A stretch of 64,000 bases of DNA, taken from positions 25,526,315-25,590,314 of the forward strand of contig NC_045141.1 of NCBI RefSeq assembly GCF_008831285.2, written 5' to 3'. Shown piece after piece: positions 23,701 through 37,411 of this stretch. This DNA comes from Nymphaea colorata. Lineage: Eukaryota > Streptophyta > Magnoliopsida > Nymphaeales > Nymphaeaceae. Numbering within the stretch: position 1 is the first letter of the stretch; every line of letters starts with the position of its first letter. The notes below the pieces were generated by a model. It did no database searches. It saw only the letters and a program-made list of their open reading frames with translations, and was not told the origin of the DNA. A program made the translations under genes and the position numbers.

Positions 23701-26700
23701 GTTGAGCAGTTATTGATTCCGGTCATAAGAGTTCCAACAAACATTGCTCCCAGTATGGTGAATAAACTCTGTTGAGTGTCTCTGTGAAAACAAAGGGAAG
23801 AAGAAAAGCGAACATAAGAAAATATGTAAAAAAGACAAGATACAACTGTATTGATCGATTGTCATTTTGTTGCTGAAACATTTAGATATTTAGTTTGGTC
23901 AAACAATATCTGTAGTTGTTTTGCATAAATTGGCCTCTATGGGTTGCTTACATTTTCTGTCCTTGTTGCCAGAAGAGGACACCAAGAATCACAGAGGTGA
24001 TGGTTATATATGTCAAACGGACCAAATTATATGAAGGACTTCGCCAATATGACAGGTATTGCTTCCACAGGCATGCTGAAAATTGCCCCCACCAATTCTG
24101 TGAAAACGTGGTCTGAAAGTTCAAGTCATTTGAACCAGGGGCTGGTGTGCTTAATTGTTTGAGTAGCTCTTTGTTGTTCCTGACAGAAAACAAGATAAAC
24201 ATGACCACTAAAGAAAAGATTGTCGAAAAAGCGATGAAAATTAGAGGGAAAAATGAGTTCAGTTTTGTTAAAACAATTGTCCCATAGATAGGAGATGAGT
24301 TGCAATTGCATTATCTCCTTGCATGGGAAAGTTCAAATTCATGTTGATTATTTACGTAGCTCTTACTGAAAGAGAGACGATTCCTTGTAAAGCTGAGCGA
24401 AGTCTACATTTAACTGTCTTTCCATAGAAGTAGAAGTAACTTCCAGCATCCATGTTGCTGGATTGTAGTTATTTTTGATCTTTGGAATGCCGGAAATACT
24501 CTGCAGGTTCACACCACTATGTTAGTTTAGGCTGTACAGAATTGTGGTGATGGAGAGTAGATGATGGAGAGTAGATTTACCATGTTGCTAAAGTAACATG
24601 TGAAATAACGAGTACTCGTAAAATGATTGGAAAACTAGTTTTTAGTGTCATTATCATAGCGTTATGAGGGTTTCCCTGTTTAATCCTATATAGTTTCATA
24701 TGTATAGCAGGTTTTTGGATCCCAATGTCAAAAAAGGATGTCATTCTTGAGTCCCAGCCGAAGGAGCAGAAAGGAAATTGGTGCTAACTGGTCCAATTCA
24801 GTCAATCAATTATAATTGCCCTGAAGTCATAACATGATATATCAAGGAACTGGGTGCCATGGTCATTACATTTAACTTGGCTAAGAACAGAAGAAGCTTT
24901 GCCCAGTTCTCCTACGAAATTGCAGGTGCTTCTCAGGTCTCAGGTGCATTATTCTTCGATTGACACACGGTGGTTCATAGTACATACAACAATGTTCAAG
25001 GCACTGAAAAATTTAAAAAGCCTGAATTATAGAATTCTTCTGGGACACAATTCTTAATGATCCAATAAGCTATTGCTTTAGTATACGGAAATGAAGAACA
25101 TTTAATCCAATAGATGCAAATAGAAAGATAACTTCGTGCATGCAGTTGCATAAAATCAGATGTAATGTGTTTGGTGTGTTACCTCAAAATATTCAATAAC
25201 ACTGCTTGAATGACTTCCCAATGGTCCAGAATAAATAATCTTCCCACCTCTTTTCATCAGCATCAACTGCAAAAAAAAAAAAACAAAAAATGAAAAAAGA
25301 GGGGTGAGAGGTGGTGCTAAGGGCTTTGATCAAATTCTTTCAAACAACCTATGTTATCAGTTGGACAGATTGGAATAATTTACAGTCATTGGGCCTATGC
25401 AGGTCCAAGTCCAACATGAACTAAGTTAATGGCTATATTGAGTTTATGTGTCATATTCTAAATTTCTAACTAAAAAATCTTGTGTAGTCATGTAAATGGC
25501 TGATAACTTGATATCTTAAATCTACATGTGCAGTTTTTCAAGTTCCAATTCATTTTGTTTACCTCGTCAAAGGATTCAAATATATCAATACTTGGTTGAT
25601 GAATTGTGCAGATGACTGTTCTTCCAGTGCGAACCACATTTTTCACTGCACGCATGACAATTGCTGCTGCCCTGGCATCCAGACCAGACGTGGGCTCATC
25701 CAAGAAAATTATTGATGGATTTGCAACAAGCTCAACTGCAATTGTTAAGCGCTTGCGTTGCTCTGTTGAGAGACCACTGACACCTGGTATGCCGACCAGT
25801 GCATCTTTGATTCCGTCAAGTTCAATGGTTTCTAATACTTCACTTATGAATGCCTGTTACACTCATGCATCAATGAAGTCCATTAGTTGTTCTTCTGCAA
25901 TCTATTTGTGTATCTCTGGTAGTTATTTGATGATAACTGATCATAAATTTCTATTTTTTCTGTGCGTGCATTTGTTTTTGTGGCTAAATGGATGGCTGAT
26001 GGAGTTGGCCTACCTTTTTAGTGTCTTGATCAATTTCAGAACCTAATCTCAACCATGCTGAAAAGATAACAGACTCTTCAACGGTAATCTGTGGGGAATG
26101 AATGTCAGATTGTTCACAGTAACCAGATATCCTAGCAAATGTCTCCTGAACCTTAGGATACCCGCCTATCCATATGTCCCCCTCAATAACTCCCTCATTC
26201 TTCCTTCCACAGAGGACATCCATGAGAGTTGTCTTTCCTGCTCCACTGACGCCCATTAAGGCTGTAAGAATGCCAGGCCTGAATGAGCCAGTAATGTCTC
26301 TAAGTAGCTGAAGTTTCTTCTCCGTCATTCCTTGATCTCTCATTTCCTGTAACATTGAAGCAAATCATTGTAATTGCTGCTCCAATTGGACCATTTGAAC
26401 TTATAGCTTGTCAGTTGACTAGTTTTGAAGGAAAGCTGCTTGCATTTCTAATGGAAATTTACCTGAGGAGTATCGACAAAATACTGTATATCTTGAAATG
26501 CTATTGCCAGTGGTTTGAATGGTAATGCCATTTTGTCTGCCACATGAAAGTGGTCTGTCTGTTAATGAGTAAAACATACAAACAGAAAAAGCTTGTTGTA
26601 TTGAGTTAGCCACCCTTACCTCTCCTTTTGTCTTCCTGAATGTGATGGTGAACATTCTCTTCCTTCCCTTGGAGTTGTGTAAGCCTTTCTCTGGAGATAA

Positions 26701-29700
26701 TTGCCCGAGAAATGCCAGGAGCTGGATGTAAGGTGGTAAACAAATAACAAATGTGTTAAGTAGATCTGTATGTCTAGGTGTGCATATATTTTTCCTGTGG
26801 TAAAACCGATAACGAAGTTGGTAGCAAATGTGTGTTTAGGTGTGCATGTGCATGTGCATGTGCATGCATATATATATCTTTTTTCTCTATTGTTGGATAA
26901 AGTAAGAGCATGCATTTACTTCAGCTTCCAGTTGACATGCCTCTGGTGTGTGCGTTTAGGTGTGCATATGCATGCACATACGTATATATTTTTCTCTATT
27001 GTTGGATAAAGTAAGATCAAGCCTTTATTTGGAGCTTCAAGATGACATGCATCTAGTGTTTGAACTATGAAACATGGTTGAGAATGTTGGACCTAGGATT
27101 TTGATGGGCTCAGATCGTGTCCGGTCAGTTCTGATTCAGTTGAACTGAAAAAGCCTGGTGATGGTTTCCTGCAAACTTCTGACATCCTCTACCCTCCATA
27201 GGCCTTTATTTTGATACTGTCAGATACAAGTAACCTGGTGAAGAAGATCACACCCTTTTGAACCATAATAACAGTTGACTGGACGGGTGTTACCAGTTGG
27301 AAGAAATTGCAGCTCCAATCCTATTTTTCTTGTTAGACTAAATTTAGGTGGCACAAATGTGTTTGCTTCACATCATGATGAACTAGGTTTAGCCATTCAA
27401 GCTCATTTGGTCATTCATCAATCAAGGATGCACTTAATGTCCATCTGTTACTACATGTTCTGGAATTTTGTGGATGTTCTTCTTGGCCTACTTGTTAATT
27501 TGTCTTGATTCTAACTCTTTGCTACATCTTCTTTTTTGTTTGTGTGTGTGAATTTTCACCTCAAGTATCAAAGCAAGTACCATTTTACTATTGGGGTTGC
27601 CAAAAAAAAAAAAGGTGGTGAAGGCATCTTCATCAACTATTTAAGCTGGATACTTAACCCTTTTGTGTCATTTACTTGCCAGTATATGACCGAGGCTATG
27701 ATAATAATTATGTAAGCTTTGTGTGAAGACATCTCATCCTGATCCACATGCTGATGAAATTTCACTTACGTTTCAAAAATGTCAAGGCCATGGTGAAGCC
27801 AAGATTGAGTAGTATAGTGAAACCAAATAGGGCGGCCAGTGATATCCAATAGAAATAACCCGGAAAATGAAGTCCTCTGCTTAGTAAAATTTGTTGTCCA
27901 ATTGTTGTATTTCCAAAAGAAATCTGTGAGAAGAATCATACAGGAACCTTAGAGAGCTGATTTATCACTTTAAGTAAACAGATCCGGATGCAAAGTGTCT
28001 AACCTTTCTCCACCTTGGAGCAAGGAATTCATTTACAGAAATTCCTATTTCAGCATATGCCAATGGAGATACCCAAAATCCCCACTTCAACCAAGCCGGC
28101 ATGGAAGCTGTTGCCAGAAAACATGCACGTCAACGTCCATTAAGTATGATAAATTTTCAAAGTTTGGTGTTTGAACCACCTGGCACAGCTTAAAACAATC
28201 TAGTGATAAACATTGACCTAGCAACACAGCTGATTGTTCTCTGAGGAGATAGTAGCTAACTCAAAGTCTATTTTTTGGTGTCATGAAATTCAGCTCTTGA
28301 ACTGTAAAAGGAGTACTTACACCTTGGGATCACAAAGCCTCCAAACACGAGAGCTGCTAGCATAAAGCAACTGCCAGCCATGGCTGAAGCTACATGTGTT
28401 TTAGTGATGGAGGCAATGAAGCGGAACAGGGAAGCAGCCATTTGATGCACAGCAAAGAGGAGAAGGAACTGGGAGAAAAACCTGCTCATAAATTTAGCAG
28501 TTGAGATTTGAGAAAGAATACTATCCATTCATTATCAGCTAAACAGTTGTTTGAATCGGTTAACTTGATTAAAGATGACAAGATGCTGTCTCATCGTAAT
28601 TCAGCAAATACATATCCTGAAAGCGATAGAAATGGTAGAAATTCGAAATTAAAAGCTAGAAGAGACCAAAAAAGGTTTATCTTAAAAAATAAGTTTAAAA
28701 GATCTTGGAAAATATCATGATATTCTTATTTTGGTGATATTTTCAAAATATCATGACAGTTTTTTCTTCCAGGGAAGGGGAGGTTCACTTTTTTTGGCAT
28801 TTTTATTATGATATTTTAAAAATATTGCCAGTATTTGTGACTGTAGTTGGAAACATTCTGTTCGTCAACTGACTTGCCAAATGCCAAGTTATATTAGTGG
28901 TGGGTAAGAGGTTGGGGTATCTAGATTCCCATTTGCATAGACCTAGTTGGTTCAGCATTCGGTTGACTTGGCCTTGAAGGAGCCTGTCGTTCTCCTAAAG
29001 TGAGATGCCCGTCCTTACAAATTATCAGAGCCTATATATTTCTCTGCATCCTCGAAAGGTTAAATGTTTGACTCGTTGATACTTCTGAAATGTTGCCCGA
29101 GCCAAAATCAGCTTCTTGTGACTAGACATTGACTAACCTTTGAGCTGCTAGTCGGTTGCATGCTTTGAGCTAATCTTGCCATAATGCAAAGGGTTGGGGC
29201 TTCTTCAGAATCTCAATAGGGAGAAACTATGTGAAAGATTATTTTTGTTTTTGTGTGTTGACATGCAAAGCAGACCTGCAACCTATCACAATTTTTATTT
29301 ATTGAACTTGGTTAATTTATCTGACAGGCGCTGCTGGTAGGTTGAGCATGATTGTATGATGATAAACTCCATGCTAGCATATTTTTCCAAGTGATGAATG
29401 CGGAAACAGCATTTAATCACCTTCCTGCTTCTGGACTATATCCAATGGTGTAATACGTGAGTCCCGTCCAAACTAGGGATTCAACAAATGAGTGAGGAAT
29501 TTTCAGTATGGCAGAAGGCAGTGTGTACGCCCAAGCAGGATAGAAGTAAAAATCTCTGTGCTTGTAGAATACCGGCAGCCTGGAAACTATCATTGACAAC
29601 TCTGGGAAACCATTGACCATAAGGATTACCATCGCATAAAACATGGAACCCATAAAGTAATTCGCACCAGCCAAGTCGGCATTCATCCTTGTACGCAAAA

Positions 29701-32700
29701 ACATGGTCATGGTGATGAATGCTATGATGACAAGCTGCACAATGACAAAATTGTAATCGATCAATTCCACAAACTGAAATTGATAGGCACTAACAGGGAC
29801 CTGATCTAAAGCCTTAGTGATATCATTACAGCTAAGCTGAATGATTTCAGCTGGTTTCATAACTAAGTTGTAAGACACATTTGCAGACAGAATTCTTGGG
29901 AGACTTCCAGGGAAATCAGCCCTTATGGACACCGATACGTGAAGTCAGTATGTATAATGAGAGCGGTAAATTATTCAAGTTACTTGAGTCTAAGGTGGAG
30001 TTTTTGGAGTTCAAGGTTTTCCCAGAGATAACAACCGGCAGCACCTCAATGCCCAGAAAAATGATACCAAATTCCAGATAGGATCTTCTGGAGTTGGTGC
30101 TGAAATATCTGAATCAGATGCCAGGTCAGGAGCAATCAACGCCACGAATATATTTCTATCAATTTGGCCTTTGATAAATTGCTACAGGAACAGAGTTGGA
30201 TCAATTCCCTGGCAAGTTGGGGTAGTTTGGCCTTTTTCAGCATTTTCTTTGTATTTCTGCTTCATTGAAATTTATGAACTCATGTACCTGAACTGATTTG
30301 AAGACATAAACAAATGAATTCCTCTTCATCAACAGCAATTCCCTGGCCATGCACGTCTTCAGCATCTCCCATTTGCTTAGAGAGTAGATGCTAAAGGTTA
30401 CTGCATCTTTTTGTGTACGGTCAGATGGATTTATAAGCTCCTCTAACAAGCTTTTCCCATGATCAGAAGCCTTGAATTTCTCTTCAAATTCATCCACTGT
30501 TATGTAACTATAAGGATCTGACCTGCACCAATATTGTGCTTGATCCTTCCTGGAAATGACCTGAATGTGGTACAACGAAATACAATGGTCAGGATGGGTC
30601 ACATCCTGTTGACTTTGTGAAAAGGTTACATAATGCAACAAAAGATGTTTCCAGTCATGAGTCAACATCTAAAGGTATGCCAACAACTTCTTGGTGCATA
30701 AAGTAGAGAACATATTCTGTTTATTATTGTTTTTTACCTAATGCAGCAATATCTAGTCAAAGTCGAAGGTATGCAAATAGCTTTTTGGTGCATAAAGAAG
30801 GGACTTCAGAATGTGCATGCGGTTAGAGAGAGAGAGAGAGAGAGAAACCTCCTGGAGGAAATCAGCGGTGCCCTTCCTTTCGGGGCACTTAAAGCCACAG
30901 CCCTCAAAGAATTGAACAGCCAGAGTCCGAGGGCCATGATAAACAATCTTGCCTTCTGCCATCAGTATGATATCATCAAAGAGGTCGAATGTCTCTGGTG
31001 CTGGTTGAAGCAGCGAGGTCAATACTGTGGCATCTGTGATGTGTACAAATTGTTGAAGGTATGTAACTATTTGAAAGGTTGTGGAGCTGTCTAGACCGGT
31101 TGATATTTCATCCATGAATAGGGTCTTTGTGGGACCAACAATCATCTCTCCTGTCAGAATTAAAGAAGCACAACTTATATTTAGTTCGTTCAACTTAGGC
31201 CCTAGACTAATGGGAAAGAAATTTGGACGACAGTTGAGTTTTCTGACAGAATGAACTTGGATATAATCTTAACAAGATGCTTCCAAGTTGGCAGTGAACA
31301 ATTGGATTTAAAGTTATGCTGTTTCTGCACCCTTCTATCGGATTCCAACTTTCAAGATATGGTTATGCTGTTTCTATCAACCTGCAGATAGAATAGGATT
31401 AACTCCAGAATGATGCACCAGACCATGGGATGAGGACTGATTGCATGTCTTGACAAATTACTAGCCTCTAAGTTCTATTTGGGTTGAGCTGACCAGGTTA
31501 GCTTTAGTTGACTTCGGGTGCAGTTAAAACTAAAGCAGTCTTAGAGTGTCCAGCTTCATTTAAGTTTTAGTTCGGCAGAATTAGCATTCAACCAGCAAGA
31601 CCAACTTAGTCCATATCAGGCTATCAGCTAGACTGAGGCACCAGTGGTCATATATATAACCTGGGAGATACTCTCACGATTTTGTTTGAAAAAAAAAGTA
31701 AAGGGATAGCTTTGAGTATTTAGCAATACCTGTAGTTAACCTTTTCTTTTGTCCACCTGAAATGCCTCTCCTCATGGCATCACCCACTAAAGTGTCAGAA
31801 CATATGTCTAGTCCAAGTATCTGCCAAACAAAAGCACAACTCAAAATCATTTCATTAGTTTCAAACAGGTTCCTTTGTGTGTGTGCATGCAGCAGAAATG
31901 AGCTCAAACAAGTCCATGGGTGGTTGGAGTTGGACAAGTTCCTTAAGCCATTCCTTTGAGGTTTCTGCTTTATGATAGACAAGTTCAAGTTCGGGGATCA
32001 TCTTTGGTATTTAAACTCTTGACCGCTACTTCTTATGGTGCATTTCTATTATTCAACTATCTTATTAAACCAAGAAACTGACTCGGGAATTTGGTCGACA
32101 ATGGGGTTCAGAGCAATACATTTAAGCCTATCTGAGTCTAGTCTACCAAGTAATGCTTCTGATTAATGGTAACAGTGACATGAATTATATGGACGAAGAA
32201 TACTTCACGATTAACATGGTTCATTTAGGAAGAAAGGCACCTTTAAGATGTAATCTGTCTGCAGACTTCTCTTCAACCCCTCAATTGAAGTTGCCTGCAA
32301 ATTCAAGATGTGCACAATCAACCCGCAGCGAAAGAAAAACCAATTTAGACCTAGAAGATTTAAAATTAAAATTACAAAAAGTTAAGAGTAACCTTCATAT
32401 ACATGTCTATATCATGATCAGGTACTATCCCAGCTCTCTTCTCTTTTTCACTAAGTTCCATCACCATCTCTGTACATTTGAAGCATCAGTTAATCCTGAA
32501 TCTTAATGTGCACTGGCGCAAGCATCTTCATTTTTTTTATAAGTTTTTGAAAGAGAGGGAATTTTACGAGGTTTGCTTCCAAGTCCCTGGCATCTTGCTG
32601 AGAAATCAAGAGTTTCTCTGACAGTCATCTCTGGCATATGTAGATCATATTGGCTTATATAGGCTGATGTCTTCTGGGGAACAAATTCACTTAAGCCATA

Positions 32701-35700
32701 CCCGTTGTAGGAAATGTCGCCAGTCAGCTGCTATAAAAACTAAAAGGTTTTAGAATATGAAATAAAAATGCAAGATTTTTCAGTGCACATATATGTATAT
32801 TCAGTAAATAAATATTTTGTACCAGGAACTATTAAGTATAAATCACCATCTCTTTCATATTTTATTGGTCGTCAAAGCTTCTGTAAATAAATTTTAGTTC
32901 ATATTTTTGGAAACCATGCATTTGGTACTAAACAATGGGTCCGTTTTATGAAAGAACGGAGAGAAAAGACAAAAAGTGCTGAATTGTACTTATATTGTGA
33001 AACTTCATTAGAACAGATGGTCTGCAATATATATGTGCATATGCATGTACATAAGTATGTAAGTATATATATGTGCTTATGCAGTTATTTAGCTTCCTGA
33101 TCCGTAGGGCTGCACTATGGGTCGAACTCTTTGAGCTCGACTCATTCCTTGAATGAGTGGTAAAAACGCTGATTTAGCTAAAGAAATTTTACTTCCTGTT
33201 TTGTTGGGCTGCACAATGGCTCTACTAGGCCTTTCAATCGAAGCGCACACACACACAAATATATGTATACACACACACACACATTATGCACACACACACA
33301 CACCCAAAAAATGTTTGCACAAAAAGCACCATTGGAGTACTAGGTGCCTCCATTGTCCCTTAAAAAGTCGGTCTTTAATTCGTTCCAAGTTCCAACCTCA
33401 GCCGGCCAAGCCGAATTTGAGCTCAGTTAATGAACATTTCTTCTGTTATGCCCCATGGCCCATTGTGATGTATATGCCATTAATCAAGTTGGTTAAGTTG
33501 AAACAGAAGGTGAGCTCTTTGTTTTTCCTTGACAGTTGACTGCTTTAGCCGAACTACAGAAAATTAAGACCTTCAAAGATTGATCTAGTTTTCCTGCAAG
33601 TGCCAATAATAAGGTGGTCTTTCCGCAACCAGGTGGGCCGAGCAGAAGGGTGAGCCTGCACATCAAGAAGGACCCTTGGTTACCATTCTCAGGATATTTA
33701 GGTGAATCCTACTATTAAATATTGTACGGTTAAACGAAGCTTAAGCAGCACTGGGAAGCCCCCAGAAGCTACAAGAGTTTACATACTCAAAGATATAAAA
33801 AGCTAGCCATTGTTTAAGCAGTTTCGGAAGCCCCAGAAGGCACAAGAAGATTCCACGTATATTTTGCTTCTTTCTTTATTGTTTTAACACTTTGGTGATA
33901 ATGTGACAAGCTACTTCCAGTAAAGAATGAAATTTCTTCACTATCATGTTCACTGCACGTTTTAAGCCAAGAGGCTTGCTTTTTCTGTTTGTTTGTTAAT
34001 CTAATGATGCTGCATACTGTTATTTTTTACTTTTTCTTTGGAAACTAAATGCAATGCATGGAGATTATGCATTTGGAGAAACCATCTCTCTTTTTCATTT
34101 GCAGTGAATGCTTATTAACCATCTACGTTCCTGAATGCAGATTCCAGATGGAGCCCGACTTTTTATTTTCTGGTAATGAAGGGGATACATTCACAAGCTC
34201 AACTGTCTAACCATAACTGACCCTCGTGCCTTTATTTTATATTTTTGTTTTCCGGAAAAGAAACAGTGAATTCCTAGCAGACTCCAGTAAGGATGGAAAT
34301 TGTCTTTGGCTTTTGAGGCCGAAAAGGTTGCCAGTTGTCCTATGTAAGCAGTTGATTGCTTCAGACTCATAGCAGTCATAGATGCTGAATACTTGAATTA
34401 AATGAAGGTATATATAGCTGTCTAGTCTTTGCTTGTGATAATTATTCATTCCATGGTTCTTTGTTTGCATATATAATTTTGCCTTCATCATATCATAGCT
34501 CTATTTGCAGTTACGTTATTTGGCAAAGTTACCGGCAGTGGTGCTTGCTGTTGCAAATACCGCTGCACAGTGATCTTACCATGACAGTGATTGAATTTAC
34601 AGAAGAAGTTGACATTTTGAGAAGTCGCTTACTGTCCTAATATCATGCTTTCTTAGCTCTATGAACGGTTTCTCGCGTAGCTTTTTTATATCATTCACCT
34701 GCCATATTTCTTTAACCATATCTAAGCATATTCTACAGCCCGATACTTGTAAATATATATGTGTTTCATATACCTGCATTTTTTTACAATTACAAAAACA
34801 TTATTTAAGTAAGAAAACAACTAATGTTTTCATCAAATCACTAGTAAGATCATATTTATAAAGTTAGATTTTTAATAAAATATCTTAGTAATTAATTTCA
34901 ATAAGTCTGGTTTTTGTCTCTTATTCAAGTGGTTTGCTTTCTACCAACTTCTTTATATATATATATATATATAAAATATCACATCGCCATCTACCTGTCC
35001 ATTTAAAACAAATGGATGGTTGAAAGAAAAGTAAGGAGAAAAAAGTGATGAAAATACCCATCACCTTTGTTTTTACGGTGGATGATTAAGAAAAAAAATA
35101 AGTTACTCCAAAAAGTTAGAATCACCATTCAATTATCTTTATATATATATATATATGAGTATATTCTTTCTTTTTTAAGCCGTTGCCTGGGATTAATCGA
35201 ATTGAAAAGTTACGTTTGTGCAATTAGTTTCACTGGAAAATACACAAAGAATTCGTCTCTTTTCGAAAAATGGTTAGTTAATAATGCAGTAATTGTTAAT
35301 GATAAATCTTTTACCTGGAGGGTCTGATGATGCCGCTGACATCATTGATGATGTTAATCTTTGCGTCTGTGTGCTTCAAACCTGGCAGTCTACAGAAACC
35401 CTGCAGCCATGATCTAGCTTGGTCAGTCTTCATGCTTTTAATAACTCAGAAGTCAGCTCTTAGAATTTAGAGAGAGAGAGAGAGAGAGAGAATTATGTGG
35501 ATTGAAACATTTATTGGGCATCAAAATGTTTTGACTTTCAACTTGATTGTGGTAAGTCAATTTCATACGCCAAGACTACATGCGCCAACTGAGTTGTACA
35601 ATTAGGGAATTGAGTTTATCTCGACAATCAACTGTGATTGCACAAATCATCCCTCTAGTCCTGAGGTCGATGGAGCGATTATTTGCAACATGAAAGCGCC

Positions 35701-37346
35701 TCAGGTGGCTACCTGATTTAAGAGTTAAACTTCCGATGTTAAATTATTTAACCTAGACATTTTGATAAAGGACATGCTGGGAGTTAGACTGCCGACGTTT
35801 ATTAAAAAAGTGTCGTTAAATGCTTTAATTCTTCAAAACAAACTTTTTTTGGATGTTGCGCTGGGTTAAGTAAGAAGCAAGTTTTCAATATTGTAATTTT
35901 AATGTATTTGTTACGTTGTTTCATTAATACCTGAGAAAATGTATATATATATATATATATATACTTTGCTCACTGATGAAGACCAAGAATGGTTGAAAAA
36001 AAAATAAAAAGCTATGAACCCATACCACATGAAAAAAATATCCATCAGTTTTTTTTCTTTTTATTCTTCTTATTTCGAGTGTTCATCACAAAAGATTGAA
36101 CGGCCAAGTAAATTGGGCGATCAGAGACAATATTTAATAAATATAAATAAATAAATAAGTATATACATATGGCTTTCTTAAATCGGGCCAACTCACATGA
36201 GCATCGTGGCACCTGGTTAGGGAGGTTGCCCTGAGACCTTCTAAAACCTAGCCAGCTCACAAGAGCATCGTGGCGCCTATTTACCGTGGTTGCAAGCTTC
36301 ATACTTGACGTATGGTTTAACATGAAAGGGCCGGGTAACAATGGGCTTTCTTTCACATTAAAGAAATTCTTTAGAAGTTGGTTAAAACACTTTGGGAAAA
36401 ATGCATGATCGAGTCATCGTCCTCCATGGCAACCCATGATATATATATATATATATATATATAACTTTTTTGGAGATCGTGCTGAAAATTATGTTAACGA
36501 AGTTCGTGCTCATCACTGCAACTCGATCTGTCACGATTTTACAAACTTCTGATAAGTTTTAAAGTTCTTCCTTTGACATTTGATCACGACCATGTATCCC
36601 TCACCGGAAGGGTTTAGAAGCAAAAGGGCACTTGAAAGGATATGAACAGAATAAACATTTCTTGCTGTCAAGAACTTACAGAAACGATGCTTTTGGCTGT
36701 ATTCCATAACGTTGGTAGGGGCTTCCCATCCACCACTTCACACTTGGCACTCACGGAAAGGTTCTTGTACCTTACTTCTACTGTTGGCAGCTTCACACCG
36801 ACTCTATCAAGAACAGAATGAACTCAACGCAGTCAATTCACCAATCTCATAATAAACTTTCAGTATATAAAGATAAGACGTAAAAACATTAAGAATCAAA
36901 TCTAATTACTATAATTCTTTGAAGATATGGGGCGTAATTATAGTCTTCGAAAATGTTACCTACCTGTCTAATCTTTCTCTCAGCTTCCATAGCAGTTTCT
37001 TGTTATCTTCCGCTATATCCTTGATGAGCTTCTCTATAAACAAGTGCCTTTCCATTGCTCCCAGCTCTGTGACGTCCACCAATCTCTTCTGTTGAGCTTC
37101 TCCATCATTCCCGTTGCCGGCGTCGAACACGGAGGTCCGCAACCGATCGAAAGTAGGCAACCTCTCGATCGCTGCCCAATACAGTTCTTCATCTTCCTCA
37201 TCTGTTCTTGCTGAATTTACATTTGATGCGCTCCGGAAGCTACCACTGCTTCCATGGCCTCTAATTGATGAACGCAAACTCCGGCCGATCTCTGCCAGTT
37301 CGATCCGCAGAGACTCGATGTCATCTGCCGTAACCAATTGGGCCAT
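20736..37346 (-). CDS. PDR-A: full-size PDR-type ABC transporter, ABCG subfamily (complete)
   Basis: Plasma-membrane ATP-driven exporter of the plant PDR/ABCG group; substrate cannot be read from sequence. There are 24 exons in frame: 37346-36964, 36803-36680, 35400-35315, 33655-33571, 32727-32568, 32469-32393, 32294-32241, 31820-31730, 31150-30849, 30560-30288, 29734-29421, 28481-28321, 28107-28004, 27923-27770, 26721-26620, 26536-26463, 26346-26014, 25853-25563, 25266-25183, 24500-24367, 24179-23952, 23781-23610, 23375-23121 and 21002-20736. This gives 1435 residues, normal for the family. NBD1: Walker [10 protein letters not shown] (204-212), ISGGQ (343-347), Walker B LFMDE (364-368). First membrane domain about 546-789. 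NBD2: GVSGAGKTT (880-888), LSTEQ (987-991), IIFLDEP near 1008-1014. Second membrane domain about 1129-1435, ending [25 protein letters not shown] fits the family start, and a TATA box at 37404-37411 places transcription below the upstream ATG at 37385. The PDR3/ABCG31-like clade is my guess. Confidence 0.95.
21770..22155. mobile_element. MITE-like element with TCACA-type inverted ends and a direct repeat at its flanks
   Basis: Lies in the 2.1 kb last intron of PDR-A. The left end CATAGTCACAGAAAACG (21771-21787) matches the inverted right end CATAGTCACAAATAACG (22139-22155) at 15 of 17 positions. ATGGTTAAAAGT occurs directly on both sides (21758-21769 and 22153-22164), giving a target duplication of about 9 bp or more once overlap with the ends is allowed. 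That size is typical of Mutator-like elements. The interior is AT-rich and non-coding. Confidence 0.7.
22168..22526. mobile_element. Second MITE-like element with TCACAAAAAACG inverted ends
   Basis: It begins 13 bp after the previous element. A perfect 12-bp terminal inverted repeat TCACAAAAAACG lies at 22168-22179 and 22515-22526. The interior consists of short reiterated units such as ACGGCAAAAAACGG and GGGTATTAAACGG. The ends resemble those of the neighbouring element, so one family is likely. No target duplication was found. Confidence 0.6.
28640..28845. mobile_element. Probable diverged copy of the TCACAAAT-end element
   Basis: In PDR-A intron 11. On the minus strand one end reads CAGTCACAAATACTGGC, like the ends of the elements at 21,770-22,526. 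The interior is AT-rich and twice contains AATATCATGA. The other end is not clear. Confidence 0.3.
30822..30845. repeat. (GA)n microsatellite abutting PDR-A exon 9
   Basis: A (GA)n run starts within a few bases of the exon 9 donor at 30848. On the gene strand it gives a TC-rich stretch at the 5' end of intron 9. Confidence 0.85.
33240..33304. repeat. (CA)n-rich microsatellite
   Basis: Interrupted CACACA runs in PDR-A intron 4. Confidence 0.85.
34950..35156. mobile_element. (TA)n-bounded MITE-like element in PDR-A intron 3
   Basis: The segment is bounded by (TA)n at both ends (about 34,953-34,972 and 35,141-35,156). Inside the right edge the other strand reads AATTGAATGGTGATTC, like the end of the element at 14,095. 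The core AAATGGATGGTTGAAAGAAA is shared with 15,625, and in part with 35,990. Confidence 0.4.
35942..35963. repeat. (TA)n microsatellite
   Basis: A TA run in PDR-A intron 2, next to another copy of the ATGGTTGAAAAAAAAATAAA core. A further (TA)n run lies at about 36,438-36,463. Confidence 0.9.
36178..36290. repeat. Two-copy direct repeat in PDR-A intron 2
   Basis: AATCGGGCCAACTCACATGA followed by GCATCGTGGCACC is repeated about 62 bp later as AACCTAGCCAGCTCACAAGA followed by GCATCGTGGCGCC. The copies are diverged and have no coding frame. Confidence 0.6.
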
Positions 37347-37403
37347 GCTGAAAGTTACTCCAAAGGATCGCTTAGTTGCTTGCAAGATAGAAGGTTGAGA
37401 TGA

Positions 37404-37411
37404 TATTTATA
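37404..37411 (-). promoter_or_regulatory. TATA box of PDR-A
   Basis: The minus strand reads TATAAATA, a textbook plant TATA box, 58 bp upstream of the chosen ATG at 37346. Transcription should start about 25-32 bp downstream, near 37,375-37,380. That is below the alternative in-frame ATG at 37385, so it supports the family-typical start. Confidence 0.65.

Noticed and set aside
37347..37385. Earlier in-frame ATG of PDR-A at 37385
   Set aside because: The family-typical N-terminus begins at 37346, and the TATA box at 37404-37411 puts the likely transcription start below 37385.
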